Of a stretch of DNA of 64,000 nt, positions 17,177 to 26,497 are shown piece after piece. Under the pieces are notes generated by a model. It had not been told where the DNA came from. It ran no database searches and saw nothing but the letters and a program-made list of their open reading frames with translations. Position 1 is the stretch's first letter. Every line of letters begins with the position of its first letter. This DNA comes from a bacterium BMS3Abin14 (GTDB taxonomy: Bacteria > BMS3Abin14), in contig BDTG01000004.1 in assembly GCA_002897695.1 (NCBI GenBank), positions 1 through 64,000 on the forward strand. The letters run 5' to 3'. The position numbers and the translations under genes were made by a program.

Positions 17177-18186
17177 ATCTCCGCCTCGTATGTAATCCTC
17201 GGGTCGGCCCACACATAAAGGAGGTCAGACACAAGGATGCCCAACAGTGTGAGAACCGCCGAAATTGTGGCGATTGCAAGCACCACCGGGTAATCACGGG
17301 CGAGAACAGACTCGAAGCCAAGTTGCCCCATTCCAGGGATGGAAAAAATATTTTCGATGATTACGCTCCCACCGAACATCCCGGGAAGAAGATATCCCAG
17401 GAGTGTTACGATGGGGATGATGGAGTTCCTGAATGCGTGCTTGAAGATGACCAGCTTCTCGGGAAGGCCCTTCGCCCTGGCGGTCCGGATGTAATCCTGT
17501 CTGATTACCTCGAGCATGCCGGCGCGCTGGTATCGCGAAAGAGCCGCCAGCCCCCCATAGGTGAGGCAGAATATCGGGAGAATGATGTGCCACAGGTGAT
17601 CTAGGACCCGTGCCATAACAGAGGCGCCTGCCATCCCGGAGGACACGATCCCGTAGACAGGGAAAACATCCAGGAAATCTCCACCTCCCAGAAACATGAT
17701 GAGGAGGACCGCCACCCAGAAGTTGGGGAGGGAGTACAGGACGAAGAGAACGATGGTGGTTATGCGGTCGACGATACTTCCCTGGTGGACGGCGGAATAG
17801 ACCCCCACGGGCACGGCGATGAGATAGACCAGAAAAATCGAGATAAGATTGAGTTCCACCGTAATGGGGAGCCTTTCCCATATCTTATCCATAACGGGAC
17901 GGTGATCCTTGTATGAATTACCAAAATCGAGGGTCACCACTCTCCGAAGCCAGATCACGTACCGCTGCCAGATGGGTTTGTCCAGACCGTACAGCGCCCT
18001 TGTCTGTTCAACGATCTCGGTAGTCACCTTGTCGCCGATGAACCCCTGCTGCCCTCCCATCCTCAGCTTCATGGCCGCCGGATTGCCGGGGGCCAGTTGA
18101 ATTACAAGGAACGTAATGAGGGTTATCCCCAAGAACGTGGGGATAATCAGGAGAAGACGACGTATGAGATATTCTCTAAGTGTCAT
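17173..18186 (-). CDS. Oligopeptide/dipeptide ABC transporter permease (DppB/OppB type)
   Basis: Encodes 337 residues. The opening LIRRLLLIIPTFLGITLITF and the loop LAPGNPA are standard OppB features. The EAA-like loop (YIRTARAKGLPEKLVIFKHA) lies in the C-terminal half, where five to six membrane segments can be counted. It forms a heterodimeric channel with the gene product at 16196-17176. It begins 30 bases after the binding-protein gene. Confidence 0.92.
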   Translation of the reverse strand: MTLREYLIRRLLLIIPTFLGITLITFLVIQLAPGNPAAMKLRMGGQQGFIGDKVTTEIVEQTRALYGLDKPIWQRYVIWLRRVVTLDFGNSYKDHRPVMDKIWERLPITVELNLISIFLVYLIAVPVGVYSAVHQGSIVDRITTIVLFVLYSLPNFWVAVLLIMFLGGGDFLDVFPVYGIVSSGMAGASVMARVLDHLWHIILPIFCLTYGGLAALSRYQRAGMLEVIRQDYIRTARAKGLPEKLVIFKHAFRNSIIPIVTLLGYLLPGMFGGSVIIENIFSIPGMGQLGFESVLARDYPVVLAIATISAVLTLLGILVSDLLYVWADPRITYEAEI

Positions 18187-18216
18187 TGGTTTGCGTGCCC
18201 ACCACGCCCCCTCAGC

Positions 18217-19839
18217 CTATCTGTATCTCTGGAGGTCCGCCGGTACGTACCACTCGGTGGGATCAAGACCCAGGGGATACACATTGACGTTTTCAAATCG
18301 TTTGTCGAGCGCCACGAGGCTCTTGTTGACGAAGAGGAATGTGTAGGGCTGTTCATCGTGGAGAATTTCATGAAACCTCCTGTAATATCCGGCCCTGGTG
18401 GATCGATCAAAGGTAGTGCGGGCCTTTTCGATGATCTCATCGGCCTCCTGGTTGACAAACCCGACGAAGTTCGACCCCTTTTCTGCCTGTGAGGAGTGCC
18501 ACACCTGGTAGGGGTCCGCCTCCACAGGGAGGCTCCATCCCATTATAACGGCATCGAAGCTTCTGTCATCGAGTACCTCGGTGAAAAGCGCCCATTCCAG
18601 CGGCCTGATGAGCATGTCCACACCGACTTTTCTGAGTTCCTCCTTCAGGATAGTGGCCATCTGTTCTGCAAACTGGCTCCCCGACACGATGGTGAACTCA
18701 AACCGAAAGGGAACCCCATCCTTGTCTCTTATTCCATCCCCGTCAGAATCCGTCCAGCCGGCCTCGTCCATCAGAGCCGCTGCCTTCCGGGGATCGTGGG
18801 GCCACGGTTTGATATCCTTGTCGTAATCCCGGCTTTCGTAAAAGAAGTTCCCGGTGACGATCTGCCCCAGCCCGTACCTCAGGTTTTTCAGGATGGATTC
18901 CCTGTCCAGGACCATGGTCATGGCCCGCCGGACGCGCTTGTCGGAAAAATACGGCCGCCTCATGTTCCATCCGATGAAAGAGTACCCGGGGAGGTAGTAC
19001 TGCAGCTTGTCGAACTTCCTGGTGAATTTTCGCCTCCTGGTCTGCCTTGTCCATTGGACGGGAGTCAGCCCCATCAGATCCATCTCCCCGCGTTTGAGGA
19101 CCTGCAGGGCAACCGTCTCATCGGTGATGATTTTAAAAACGATCTTTTTGAGATGTGGCTTCTTTCCCCAGTAGTCCTCGTTCCGGGAAAGGACAATCTC
19201 CTTCCCCGTCTCCCATTTGACGAACTTGTATGGGCCGGACCCGATGGGGCTTCGCCCGTGGGGGTTGGTGTTGAAATCGCCCTTGGCAAAGATGTGTCTG
19301 GGGATGATGCTCATCCCTCCGATCATCTCCAGGGATTTGAAGTAAGGTTTGGAAAAGGTGAACCTGACAGTCCTGTTGTCGAGAGCCTGGACCTTCTCGA
19401 GATTGCGATAGTAGTTTCTCAGGTGAGGAGCATCCACGGCGGGGTCCCTGACGATTTCAAAGGTAAAAACCACGTCATCGGCCGTTAAGGGCATCCCGTC
19501 TCCCCACCTGAGTCCATCCCTCAGAGTAAAAGTGTAGCTCAGATGATCCGAAGAGGCATCCAGCGTCTGGGCCAGAAAGGGAACAAGCTCAAGGGTTCGG
19601 TTGTCCCTTTTAAGAAGGCTCTCGTATATAAAGCTGTTGACCATTCCCTCGTAGACGTCCGTGGCGGTCACCGGATTGAGGGTTGCGGGTTCCGCCGGCA
19701 TACGTCGGACAAGCCAGTCTCCGTCCGCAGGAGAACCGTCGTGAACTTCCACAGCCCCAACGAGGCGCGGAGAGCCAAGAAACAGGCACAGAAGGATCAA
19801 AAACAGATACACCGATTTTTTTCCGCACAGCCTTGACAC
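18217..19839 (-). CDS. Peptide-binding protein of ABC transporter (SBP family 5)
   Basis: Encodes 540 residues with an exported N-terminus (VYLFLILLCLFLGSPRLVGA) and the family 5 solute-binding fold. Visible segments include PATLNPVTATDVYEG..., FTLRDGLRWGDGMPLTADDVVFTFE and GRSPIGSGPYKF. It delivers peptides or other oligomers to the OppBC channel. The start is GTG at 19839 with AAGGAGG five bases upstream, which removes the apparent overlap with the divergent HEAT-repeat gene. Confidence 0.9.
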   Translation of the reverse strand: MSRLCGKKSVYLFLILLCLFLGSPRLVGAVEVHDGSPADGDWLVRRMPAEPATLNPVTATDVYEGMVNSFIYESLLKRDNRTLELVPFLAQTLDASSDHLSYTFTLRDGLRWGDGMPLTADDVVFTFEIVRDPAVDAPHLRNYYRNLEKVQALDNRTVRFTFSKPYFKSLEMIGGMSIIPRHIFAKGDFNTNPHGRSPIGSGPYKFVKWETGKEIVLSRNEDYWGKKPHLKKIVFKIITDETVALQVLKRGEMDLMGLTPVQWTRQTRRRKFTRKFDKLQYYLPGYSFIGWNMRRPYFSDKRVRRAMTMVLDRESILKNLRYGLGQIVTGNFFYESRDYDKDIKPWPHDPRKAAALMDEAGWTDSDGDGIRDKDGVPFRFEFTIVSGSQFAEQMATILKEELRKVGVDMLIRPLEWALFTEVLDDRSFDAVIMGWSLPVEADPYQVWHSSQAEKGSNFVGFVNQEADEIIEKARTTFDRSTRAGYYRRFHEILHDEQPYTFLFVNKSLVALDKRFENVNVYPLGLDPTEWYVPADLQRYR

Positions 19840-19932
19840 ATTGACCTCCTTTATTGGACAATTGCCGACAACATCGTGAGAAACCTCTTGCAGCCATTTC
19901 ATGAGGCCGCTTTACCCTCTGAGGAACATTTC

Positions 19933-20559
19933 ATGCCCCTGGAAGCACGTAAACAGGCCCTTGCCCGGGCGCTTCAGGACCCTGAAGAACTGGTGAGGGC
20001 AGCGGCGTCAATGGCTTTAGACCGGGTGGAAGGCCTGGCCATGATGGGTGAAATCAACGAGGCCGCCAGAAAAGGCGCCAAACCCCACCGCATCAGAGCC
20101 ATCCATTTCCTCGGCCGGCTTAACACACCGGAATCGCTGGACATCCTGCTGTCGCTTTTACACGACCCTCATTTCGACATTCGGGTGGCCACAATAAAAG
20201 CCCTTCAGAACACCCTTCCTGAAAAAGCCCTGATGCCCCTGGTGGCCTGCCTTAACGATCCGGAACCATCCGTCCTGCAGGGCACGCTGGAGACACTATC
20301 CCGTTACCGGGACCGGAAGGTCACGGAGTATATTCTGCCCCATCTGCTCAACGGGGACCCCGAAACGGCATGCTCGGCGGCCGAGGCCCTTGGGAGAAAC
20401 GGAGATCCAAGGGCGGAACCTTACCTGGCCAAGTCCCTGGAAAGCTCATCCGACCCATTCCTCAGGGCCAAGGCGGCAGAGGCGATCGGCAACCTCCGCC
20501 CATCGGCGCCCCATGAGGAGGCTCTTCAGGACAGAAGAGATGACGCCTCGGAACGGTAG
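19933..20559 (+). CDS. HEAT-repeat protein
   Basis: Encodes about 208 residues made almost entirely of HEAT repeats (e.g. ALQDPEELVRAAASMAL, LLHDPHFDIRVATIKALQ, CLNDPEPSVLQGTLETL, AAEALGRNGDPRAEP). These form an alpha-solenoid for protein-protein contacts. No enzymatic motif is present. ATG at 19933 follows GAGGAA; a GTG at 19876 is an alternative without a site. It runs convergent to, and overlaps by 34 bases, the HD-GYP gene. Confidence 0.75.
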   Translation: MPLEARKQALARALQDPEELVRAAASMALDRVEGLAMMGEINEAARKGAKPHRIRAIHFLGRLNTPESLDILLSLLHDPHFDIRVATIKALQNTLPEKALMPLVACLNDPEPSVLQGTLETLSRYRDRKVTEYILPHLLNGDPETACSAAEALGRNGDPRAEPYLAKSLESSSDPFLRAKAAEAIGNLRPSAPHEEALQDRRDDASER

Positions 20560-21890
20560 AGGACGGGGTTAACCACACCTGCTATTATCCTGCCCTTCGA
20601 TTCGGGTCCCGAAAGATCCACGTCCATCGTTTCCTTGAAAGGCCGCCTGTCCTCATCCAGAAGCAGCCTGATTACGGGCAGCCCCTGCCTGCCGGGGTTG
20701 ATCACAACACCGATCTCGTTGGTGTTCAACCTGACCGTGGAGCCGGGGGGATAGATTCCCACCATCGACATCAGGGCATCCACATGCCGTGGATCGTGTT
20801 TTGATCCTATTCCCCGATGGAGTTCAGCCAGAGCCTCCCCGGACGAGAGGGGCCTCTTGTAGGACCGCACAGTCATGATGGCATCGTAGTTATCAACCAC
20901 GGCGATCAGCCGCGCAATGGGGCCAGGGCCGATTCCTGCGGGCCGTACCGGGTAACCCGATCCGTCCAGATTCATATGGTGCCCTTCAACGGCTCTGGCC
21001 ACCTCATCGGAGATCCCCATCCGGCTGACGATATTCGCGGAATGAACCGGGTGCTCCTTTATGGCTTCCCATTCCCGGAAGGTCAGCCCGCCGGGTTTTT
21101 TGAGTATCTCGTCCGGCACCATCATCTTCCCCACATCGTGCATCAACCCGGCGAGGGTGACAAGCCGGAGGCCCCGCTCGTCAAGCCCTTCCATATCACC
21201 AAGGAGGAGGGCCTGGATTCCAACGTTGACACAGTGCTGATAGGTATAGGAGTCGTATCCTTTCAGGTTTGAACACAGCATGAGCATTTTTTTGTCTGCC
21301 CCGAGAAGATCCATGAAATTTCCGACGATCCCCTCCACCTCGCCCATGGGCGGAATGCCTCCCCTGCGGACCTCGCTGAAAAAATCGTGCATGTGTGATA
21401 TTGCCGATCTATAGGATTCAATAAATCGGTTTGAAACCTGGATTTCTCCCTCACGCCCGGGGCTGAAGGTCATGAGGCCGATATGGGTCAGCCTCTCGTT
21501 ACCCATGAGTTCAATAAACACATCGCGGCCGACACCCTCGACGTTCATAACCCCCGCGAGGGAAACCACCTCCTCGGCGGTCACTCCTTTCCGAAAAAAA
21601 AGCGCGTCTATCTCGAACTGTTCGAGAATCCTGAGCAGATTGGCCGAGGTGGAGGTGGAATCGTAAAAAAGGTAATCATCCAGGTACAGGACACCGTTGA
21701 TGACCCCTATGTGTACCTCCTCCTTCAGGGAAAAACTCTCATCGAGGAGCTTCAGAAACTTTTCCACCGGGGCCCTCAATGAGAAATGGGATGGGGAATA
21801 GAGAGCCTGGTTTCTCACCGAATTATCGAGAAATTTTACGGTTCTCCTGGACCTGTCGATGGCTGCAACATCCTGGACATCCTGTGTCAA
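20526..21890 (-). CDS. HD-GYP domain protein, candidate c-di-GMP phosphodiesterase
   Basis: Encodes 454 residues. An N-terminal region of about 200 residues without a recognised domain precedes an HD-GYP hydrolase domain. Motifs are YQHCVNVG (217-224), HDVGK (251-255), KEHPVHS (278-284) and HHMNLDGSGYP (304-314), so the metal ligands and GYP signature are intact. A C-terminal tail of about 70 residues resembles a small beta domain (GSTVRLNTNEIGVVINPGRQGLPVIRLL). The likely activity is hydrolysis of cyclic di-GMP. The start is TTG at 21890 after GGGAG. The damaged gene at 21903-22195 ends only 12 bases upstream on the same strand. Confidence 0.88.
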   Translation of the reverse strand: MTQDVQDVAAIDRSRRTVKFLDNSVRNQALYSPSHFSLRAPVEKFLKLLDESFSLKEEVHIGVINGVLYLDDYLFYDSTSTSANLLRILEQFEIDALFFRKGVTAEEVVSLAGVMNVEGVGRDVFIELMGNERLTHIGLMTFSPGREGEIQVSNRFIESYRSAISHMHDFFSEVRRGGIPPMGEVEGIVGNFMDLLGADKKMLMLCSNLKGYDSYTYQHCVNVGIQALLLGDMEGLDERGLRLVTLAGLMHDVGKMMVPDEILKKPGGLTFREWEAIKEHPVHSANIVSRMGISDEVARAVEGHHMNLDGSGYPVRPAGIGPGPIARLIAVVDNYDAIMTVRSYKRPLSSGEALAELHRGIGSKHDPRHVDALMSMVGIYPPGSTVRLNTNEIGVVINPGRQGLPVIRLLLDEDRRPFKETMDVDLSGPESKGRIIAGVVNPVLYRSEASSLLS

Positions 21891-21902
21891 TGCGTAATCT
21901 CC

Positions 21903-22195
21903 CTACTGGGCGTTATGCCGGCGGCGGACGTACTCTGATGGCCCTCCCTCATCCATCACCAGCTCGGCGTCATCGGAAATCATCGAGAAAAGTGCGTTCA
22001 CGTCGCGCCTCTGTATTTCTCCCAAAAAAAGTATGCTCCGAATCCGCCTTTCGCCGCACTCCTCGGAAAGAAAAAGTTCGGCATGGTTTCTGGCGGGGTG
22101 CCCTACCGGATAAATGGCCGCATTTCCTACCCAATAAGCTGACGAAGGATATCACTTCTCCTTTTCACCGGCAACAGCGGGTCTATGGATTGCAA
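21903..22195 (-). pseudogene. Probable frameshifted small gene upstream of the HD-GYP gene
   Basis: Two overlapping frames join sensibly. From near 22195 the first reads QSIDPLLPVKRRSDILRQLIG, then hits TAG at a GGG run (22130-22132). The next frame continues with GNAAIYPVGHPARNHAELFL and further to VRRRHNAQ and a stop at 21903. Adding one G to the run gives a continuous frame of about 97 codons with normal amino-acid composition. AAGGAGG sits immediately before the first codons, but the exact start is unclear. It may be a true pseudogene or an assembly indel. The family is not recognised. Confidence 0.45.
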
Positions 22196-22256
22196 ACCTC
22201 CTTCAATTAATGTATGTCATGAAAATCTGCAAACAATTCGACAGGGAGCATAGAAA

Positions 22257-23177
22257 ATGACCAGCGCGCAGGAACCCAAAAACTCCGACACCATTACCAG
22301 TACCGACTTCCCGGGCCTGAAACTGTTCCGCAGGGGAAAGGTCCGCGACGTCTACGACCTGGGGGAACATCTTCTCCTGGTCGCCACCGACAGAATATCG
22401 GCTTTCGACTGCATAATGCCCAACGGCATACCCGACAAGGGTCGGATCCTGACTGCAATGTCCCTGTTCTGGTTCGAGTTTACCAGCGATATTGTTAAAA
22501 ATCATCTTGTGGCACACCGGGTTGAGGATTTTCCGGAATCGCTACAGCTCTATTCGGACATCCTGCGAGGGAGAAGCTTACTGGTGAAAAAATCCGACCC
22601 CTTCCCCATCGAATGCGTTGCGAGAGGATATCTCGCCGGCGGGGGATGGAAAGAATACCAGGAAACCGGGGCCGTCAGCGGCATCCGGCTCCCCCGGGGG
22701 CTGAGGCAGGCCGAGAGACTGCCGCAGACCATCTTCACGCCCGCCACTAAGGCCGAATCAGGGCACGACGAAAACATCTCCTTCGAGGGGGTCTGCGGTG
22801 AGGTCGGCGAAGAGACGGGCAGACGCCTCCGTGACCTTACCATCACCATCTACGAAAAAGCCCGAGCGTACGCCGCCGATCGCGGTATCATCATATCCGA
22901 CACGAAATTCGAGTTCGGCCGCACGCGGGACGGGATCATCCTCATCGATGAGATCCTGACGCCGGACTCTTCACGGTTCTGGCCCACGGAAAGCTACCGG
23001 GTCGGCGCCAGCCCTCCGAGCTTCGACAAACAGTTCCTCAGGGATTACCTTGAGGGGCTTGAGTGGGACAAGACCCCTCCCGCGCCGGAACTGCCTCCGG
23101 ATATCATCAGTAAAACCAGAGAGAAGTACATGGAGGCCTATCGCCTGCTCACCGGCAGAAATTTCATGCCGACTTGA
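22257..23177 (+). CDS. purC: Phosphoribosylaminoimidazole-succinocarboxamide synthase
   Basis: Encodes 306 residues. The ATP-grasp-like SAICAR synthase signature is clear: [38 protein letters not shown], and the C-terminal segment [20 protein letters not shown] with SRFWP. The enzyme joins aspartate to CAIR in de novo purine synthesis. The length (about 300 residues) matches the longer form of the enzyme. ATG follows GGGAG. It is transcribed divergently from the HD-GYP unit. Confidence 0.96.
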   Translation: MTSAQEPKNSDTITSTDFPGLKLFRRGKVRDVYDLGEHLLLVATDRISAFDCIMPNGIPDKGRILTAMSLFWFEFTSDIVKNHLVAHRVEDFPESLQLYSDILRGRSLLVKKSDPFPIECVARGYLAGGGWKEYQETGAVSGIRLPRGLRQAERLPQTIFTPATKAESGHDENISFEGVCGEVGEETGRRLRDLTITIYEKARAYAADRGIIISDTKFEFGRTRDGIILIDEILTPDSSRFWPTESYRVGASPPSFDKQFLRDYLEGLEWDKTPPAPELPPDIISKTREKYMEAYRLLTGRNFMPT

Positions 23178-23208
23178 TTTTCTTGAGTTTCTCCCATAGA
23201 GTTAGCCC

Positions 23209-23616
23209 ATGTTGGAAGAAACAGCAAAAGTATTAGCGGTATCCGGAGGACGTGCCAGGGTTTCGCTCATCAGAACCGATGCCTGCGGTGAATGCGGAGC
23301 AAAGACGATATGCCACCCATCGTCGGAGACTTCCATGGAGATGGAGGTCGAGAACCCGGCTGAGGCACAACCCGGCCAGAAAGTCATCGTCTCCCTGCCG
23401 GCAGAGGCCCTGTTGAAAGCATCTGCCACGGCCTACCTGATGCCCGCCTCCCTCATGGTTGCAGGGGCCGCCACCGGCTGGTATATCCTGGGGACGGACA
23501 TGGGGGCTATCGTGGGCACCGTGACCGGGTTTGTGGCCTCGTCAATGCTGCTCTTTAAACTCAGTTCCGGCCGAAAGAACAGATCGATACCTTCCATTAC
23601 AAAGGTCCTGGAATAA
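23209..23616 (+). CDS. RseC/MucC-family membrane protein
   Basis: Encodes 135 residues. A small N-terminal domain contains four Cys (CGECGAKTIC), a hallmark of RseC. Two adjacent membrane segments follow (about 78-95 and 100-117). RseC homologues act in sigma-E control or SoxR reduction and are often near rnf genes in other genomes; here it sits between purC and rluD. The start lacks an obvious ribosome binding site. Confidence 0.75.
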   Translation: MLEETAKVLAVSGGRARVSLIRTDACGECGAKTICHPSSETSMEMEVENPAEAQPGQKVIVSLPAEALLKASATAYLMPASLMVAGAATGWYILGTDMGAIVGTVTGFVASSMLLFKLSSGRKNRSIPSITKVLE

Positions 23617-23631
23617 GGAGGGGTCCGAAAG

Positions 23632-23898
23632 ATGGGCATTATCAATGATCGCAAGGACGCCGTACGGCTCGCCCGTACCATCATGTCCGATATCGCCCTG
23701 TACAACAAGGAAGCGATCCAGAAAAGCATTAAGAGCGATTCCCTTTTTGAGGACATGGCAGCTCAGCTGGAGGAGGGAAGACGGCTGTACGATTCCCGCG
23801 TAGTTAAGGACATGCCCAACCGTTGGGTTCCATACAACCGGGCCATCGTGGACGTTCTGGTCAAGCAGTTCGGAAATATCGACTCGGATATCTGGTAA
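23632..23898 (+). CDS. Conserved-looking small protein, unknown function
   Basis: Encodes 88 residues, largely helical and charged (VRLARTIMSDIALYNKEAIQ, ending FGNIDSDIW). No membrane segment or catalytic motif is seen. AAGGAGG lies upstream of the ATG and the gene is tightly packed between rseC-like and rluD genes, so it is very likely expressed. Such small proteins beside rluD recur in anaerobic deltaproteobacteria, but I do not know a function. Confidence 0.65.
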   Translation: MGIINDRKDAVRLARTIMSDIALYNKEAIQKSIKSDSLFEDMAAQLEEGRRLYDSRVVKDMPNRWVPYNRAIVDVLVKQFGNIDSDIW

Positions 23899-23907
23899 AC
23901 CCTCCCC

Positions 23908-24861
23908 ATGGGGCGTTCGGAATATATCGTCCCTCCCGGGGAGTCCCGACCTCGCCTCGACGTTTTTCTCTCAAGGAACCTGGGCGAATTGACCCGTTCC
24001 CGCATAAAAAAGCTTATTGAGGGCGGCCATGTTCTGGTTGACGGCAGGGTGCCGAAGGCCGGCGCACTTCTTTCAACCGGCAGTCTGGTGACCATCGTAA
24101 TGCCTGAGGTCAGCGTCCCGGATGTAGAACCCCAGAACATTCCCCTCTCCATCCTCTTTGAGGATAGCCACCTCCTGGTCCTTGACAAGGCCCCTCACAT
24201 GGTCGTCCACCCCGCCCATGGCCATCCCGACGGCACCCTCGTCAACGCGATCCTCCATCACTGCGAGGATCTGTCGGGAATAGGCGGTGTTTTGAGACCG
24301 GGGATCGTTCACAGACTCGATAAAGGAACATCGGGTGTAATGGTCGTCGCAAAGGACGACCTCGCCCATCAGTCCCTGGCCCTGCAGTTCAAGGAACACA
24401 CTATTCTTCGTATGTATCTTGCGGCCGTCAGAGGCGCGATGAAGGACGACGGGGGGATAATCGACAGGCCCCTGGGCAGGCACGTCAGGGACAGGAAACG
24501 GATCGCCGTCAGGGAGGATGGCCGAATTGCCGTGACGGAATACTCGGTCAGGGCCTGGCGGGGCGGGGTTAGCCTGGTGGAGCTAAGACCCCGCACCGGG
24601 CGAACGCACCAGCTGAGGGTTCACCTTTCCTCCATAGGCCACCCTATCCTTGGGGATTCGACCTACGGCGGAGGGGTAAGGTCCATTCATGCCAGGGACC
24701 CGCAGCTCCGGGACATACTGCGGTCCCTCACCAGGCCCGCCCTGCATGCGCTTCGTCTCGAGTTCGTCCATCCCGTCACCGGGAGCGAAATGATCTTCGA
24801 ATCCCCTCCACCCGATGATCTGGCGCCCATGTTCGGCTGGATACGTGGGGAGAACCGTTGA
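23908..24861 (+). CDS. RluA/RluD-family 23S rRNA pseudouridine synthase
   Basis: Encodes 317 residues. An N-terminal S4 RNA-binding domain (about 17-75; RLDVFLSRNLGELTRSRIKK, then GHVLVDGR) precedes the synthase domain. The catalytic Asp lies in GIVHRLDKGTSGVMVVAK, and the RTGRTHQLRVHL motif is intact. It isomerises uridines in 23S rRNA, probably in the RluD target helix. The stop overlaps the pgeF start by four bases (TTGA). Confidence 0.92.
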   Translation: MGRSEYIVPPGESRPRLDVFLSRNLGELTRSRIKKLIEGGHVLVDGRVPKAGALLSTGSLVTIVMPEVSVPDVEPQNIPLSILFEDSHLLVLDKAPHMVVHPAHGHPDGTLVNAILHHCEDLSGIGGVLRPGIVHRLDKGTSGVMVVAKDDLAHQSLALQFKEHTILRMYLAAVRGAMKDDGGIIDRPLGRHVRDRKRIAVREDGRIAVTEYSVRAWRGGVSLVELRPRTGRTHQLRVHLSSIGHPILGDSTYGGGVRSIHARDPQLRDILRSLTRPALHALRLEFVHPVTGSEMIFESPPPDDLAPMFGWIRGENR

Positions 24862-25655
24862 GCATCATCAGGTCCGGTCTCCTCGAGAAAGCCGGCGTTC
24901 CCCACGGATTCGGCACGGTGAACACGGTATCTTCCGAGCTTCCATCTCCCATCTTTACACTCCAACAGGTCCATGGAAACCGCATCGTCGTCATTTCCGA
25001 TCCAACGGACCATGTTAACAGAGCGATGGTGTCTGATCCTCTCTCGGAGGCAGGTGAAGAAGCGAAGTTGACCATTTACAGTGTCCCGGAGCAACCTGTT
25101 CGCTTCACCGAAGGTGACGCCCTGATCTCAAATGTTTCAGGTATATTCATCGGTATCCGGACGGCAGATTGCCTGCCCGTCCTGTTGGCCGATCCACGAT
25201 CAGGCACGGCGGCCGCTGTCCACTGCGGCTGGCGCAGCCTTGCTTTGGGGATTGCAGGCGAAGCGGTCAGAACCGTTTCGGCCCTCTCCGGAAACCCTTC
25301 CCCGGAATTCCTGGCGGCCCTCGGACCGGCCATCGGCCCGTGCTGCTACGAGGTGGGGCAGGAGGTTCAGAAGGCGCTTGAGCATCTGCCGGGGTTCCAG
25401 GCGGCCTTCATCAGGAAGAAAGAGCGGCTCTTCATGGACCTCGCCGCAGCAGCCCGCGCGCAGCTCCTGGCGGCCGGGATTCCAGGGGAAAACATGGATG
25501 TGATGGAGAACTGCACCTCCTGCGGGAAGGAGCGGTTTTTCTCCCACCGGGCAAGGAGAGATGAAGGACGGATGATCTCGTTCGTGGGCGCTCGCCCTAA
25601 CGCGCCGGGACGCGCTGCAGGCGCTCAACAAGCATCCCGGCGACGAAGGCGTTGA
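24858..25655 (+). CDS. pgeF: Peptidoglycan editing factor PgeF (YfiH/laccase-domain family)
   Basis: Encodes 265 residues. The metal-binding signature is present: QVHGNR near the N-terminus, IRTADCLPVLLADP, VHCGWRSLALGI, and GPAIGPCCYEVG, containing the conserved His and Cys residues. The family includes purine nucleoside hydrolases/phosphorylases and an E. coli member that removes mis-incorporated residues from cell-wall precursors. The start is TTG, coupled to rluD. The 3' 59 bases overlap the Gx-transporter gene tail-to-tail. Confidence 0.9.
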   Translation: MSIIRSGLLEKAGVPHGFGTVNTVSSELPSPIFTLQQVHGNRIVVISDPTDHVNRAMVSDPLSEAGEEAKLTIYSVPEQPVRFTEGDALISNVSGIFIGIRTADCLPVLLADPRSGTAAAVHCGWRSLALGIAGEAVRTVSALSGNPSPEFLAALGPAIGPCCYEVGQEVQKALEHLPGFQAAFIRKKERLFMDLAAAARAQLLAAGIPGENMDVMENCTSCGKERFFSHRARRDEGRMISFVGARPNAPGRAAGAQQASRRRRR

Positions 25656-26103
25656 ATAGGCCCGTGGCCAGCGCCGCGGCCCCCAGGAAGGGGAGGATGT
25701 TAAACAGGTCCGGGGACCGGACGTAGATAAAGGACGCCACGGCAAGCTGTGCCACCACGTGGGCGAAGGCCCCGGCCGTGCTCACACCGTAGAGACTGAA
25801 GCGTCCCGCCATGAGTGTCAGGGGCACCATAACGGCGAGGGCGGCCGCGCCTCCTGCCGCGGACAGCACTGCGGTAGGCGACAGGAGCCCACCCCATACC
25901 AGAGACACCAGGGCCACCCTCCCCACGGTAACCCAGACCCCGCCCCTGATTCCCACCATGACGAAGGCAACGAGGGTCATGATGTTCCCCAGTCCAAGCC
26001 GGACCATGGGCACCGGGTTGGGCAGCGATCTCTCCATGCTCGAGAGCACGAAAGCGGCGGAAATAAGAAGCGCCAGCGTTGTGATCCTAGCGGGAGACCG
26101 CAT
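25597..26103 (-). CDS. Gx transporter family membrane protein
   Basis: Encodes about 168 residues with five to six hydrophobic helices. The segment LPNPVPMVRLGLGNIMTLVAF is typical of the family once named heptaprenyl diphosphate synthase component I. ATG at 26103 follows GGGAAGG and overlaps the NusG-domain-II gene. It is the third gene of apbE, NusG-II, Gx. This trio is repeatedly found together in anaerobes and is presumed to support flavinylated exported redox proteins, with the Gx protein as a candidate flavin or precursor transporter. That role is inferred. Confidence 0.8.
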   Translation of the reverse strand: MRSPARITTLALLISAAFVLSSMERSLPNPVPMVRLGLGNIMTLVAFVMVGIRGGVWVTVGRVALVSLVWGGLLSPTAVLSAAGGAAALAVMVPLTLMAGRFSLYGVSTAGAFAHVVAQLAVASFIYVRSPDLFNILPFLGAAALATGLFNAFVAGMLVERLQRVPAR

Positions 26104-26497
26104 CAACGGCGACCTTCCCCGTCACTCTGATGGATATCCGGTTGGGGATGCACAGGATGACATCTCCCGGTTTGCTCACCGGCCCCATGGCCTCCCCTAT
26201 CTTGAGGGGGCAGGGAGAGTTTTCCAGCCTCGCCTTCCCGCCCCTGACAGTGAGCTTCGCCTCTCCGAGGGGACCGCTCAACGTGTGAACTCCATCCTCC
26301 AGCAGGCTGAAGGTGGCCACACCGGTCTGGGTCCTGACCTCCAGAGTCGTCCCATCCCCTTTTTCGCCACGGATTATACCGGGAATCGTGAAGACCAGGA
26401 CAAAGAGCGCCACGAAAAGAGCAACATCCCAAAGGGTAGGCCGCCGGACAAGTCCTCCAACACCCTCTTCTTTTCCTTTTCGATTAACGCTTCTCAA
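26087..26497 (-). CDS. NusG domain II-containing protein
   Basis: Encodes 136 residues: one N-terminal membrane anchor (about 24-42) and a small beta domain of the NusG-II type (LEVRTQTGVATFSLLEDGVH, then LENSPCPLKIGEAMG and GDVILCIPNRISIRV). The conserved Cys-Pro turn is present. The domain is common beside ApbE and Rnf-type systems; its biochemical role is unknown. Translation seems to start at TTG 26497 inside the end of apbE (14-base overlap). Confidence 0.8.
   Translation of the reverse strand: MRSVNRKGKEEGVGGLVRRPTLWDVALFVALFVLVFTIPGIIRGEKGDGTTLEVRTQTGVATFSLLEDGVHTLSGPLGEAKLTVRGGKARLENSPCPLKIGEAMGPVSKPGDVILCIPNRISIRVTGKVAVDAVSR

Noticed and set aside
18496-19488. 330-codon plus-strand frame antisense to the peptide-binding protein gene
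   Set aside because: The minus strand encodes an unmistakable family 5 binding protein; the antisense frame has no recognisable motif.
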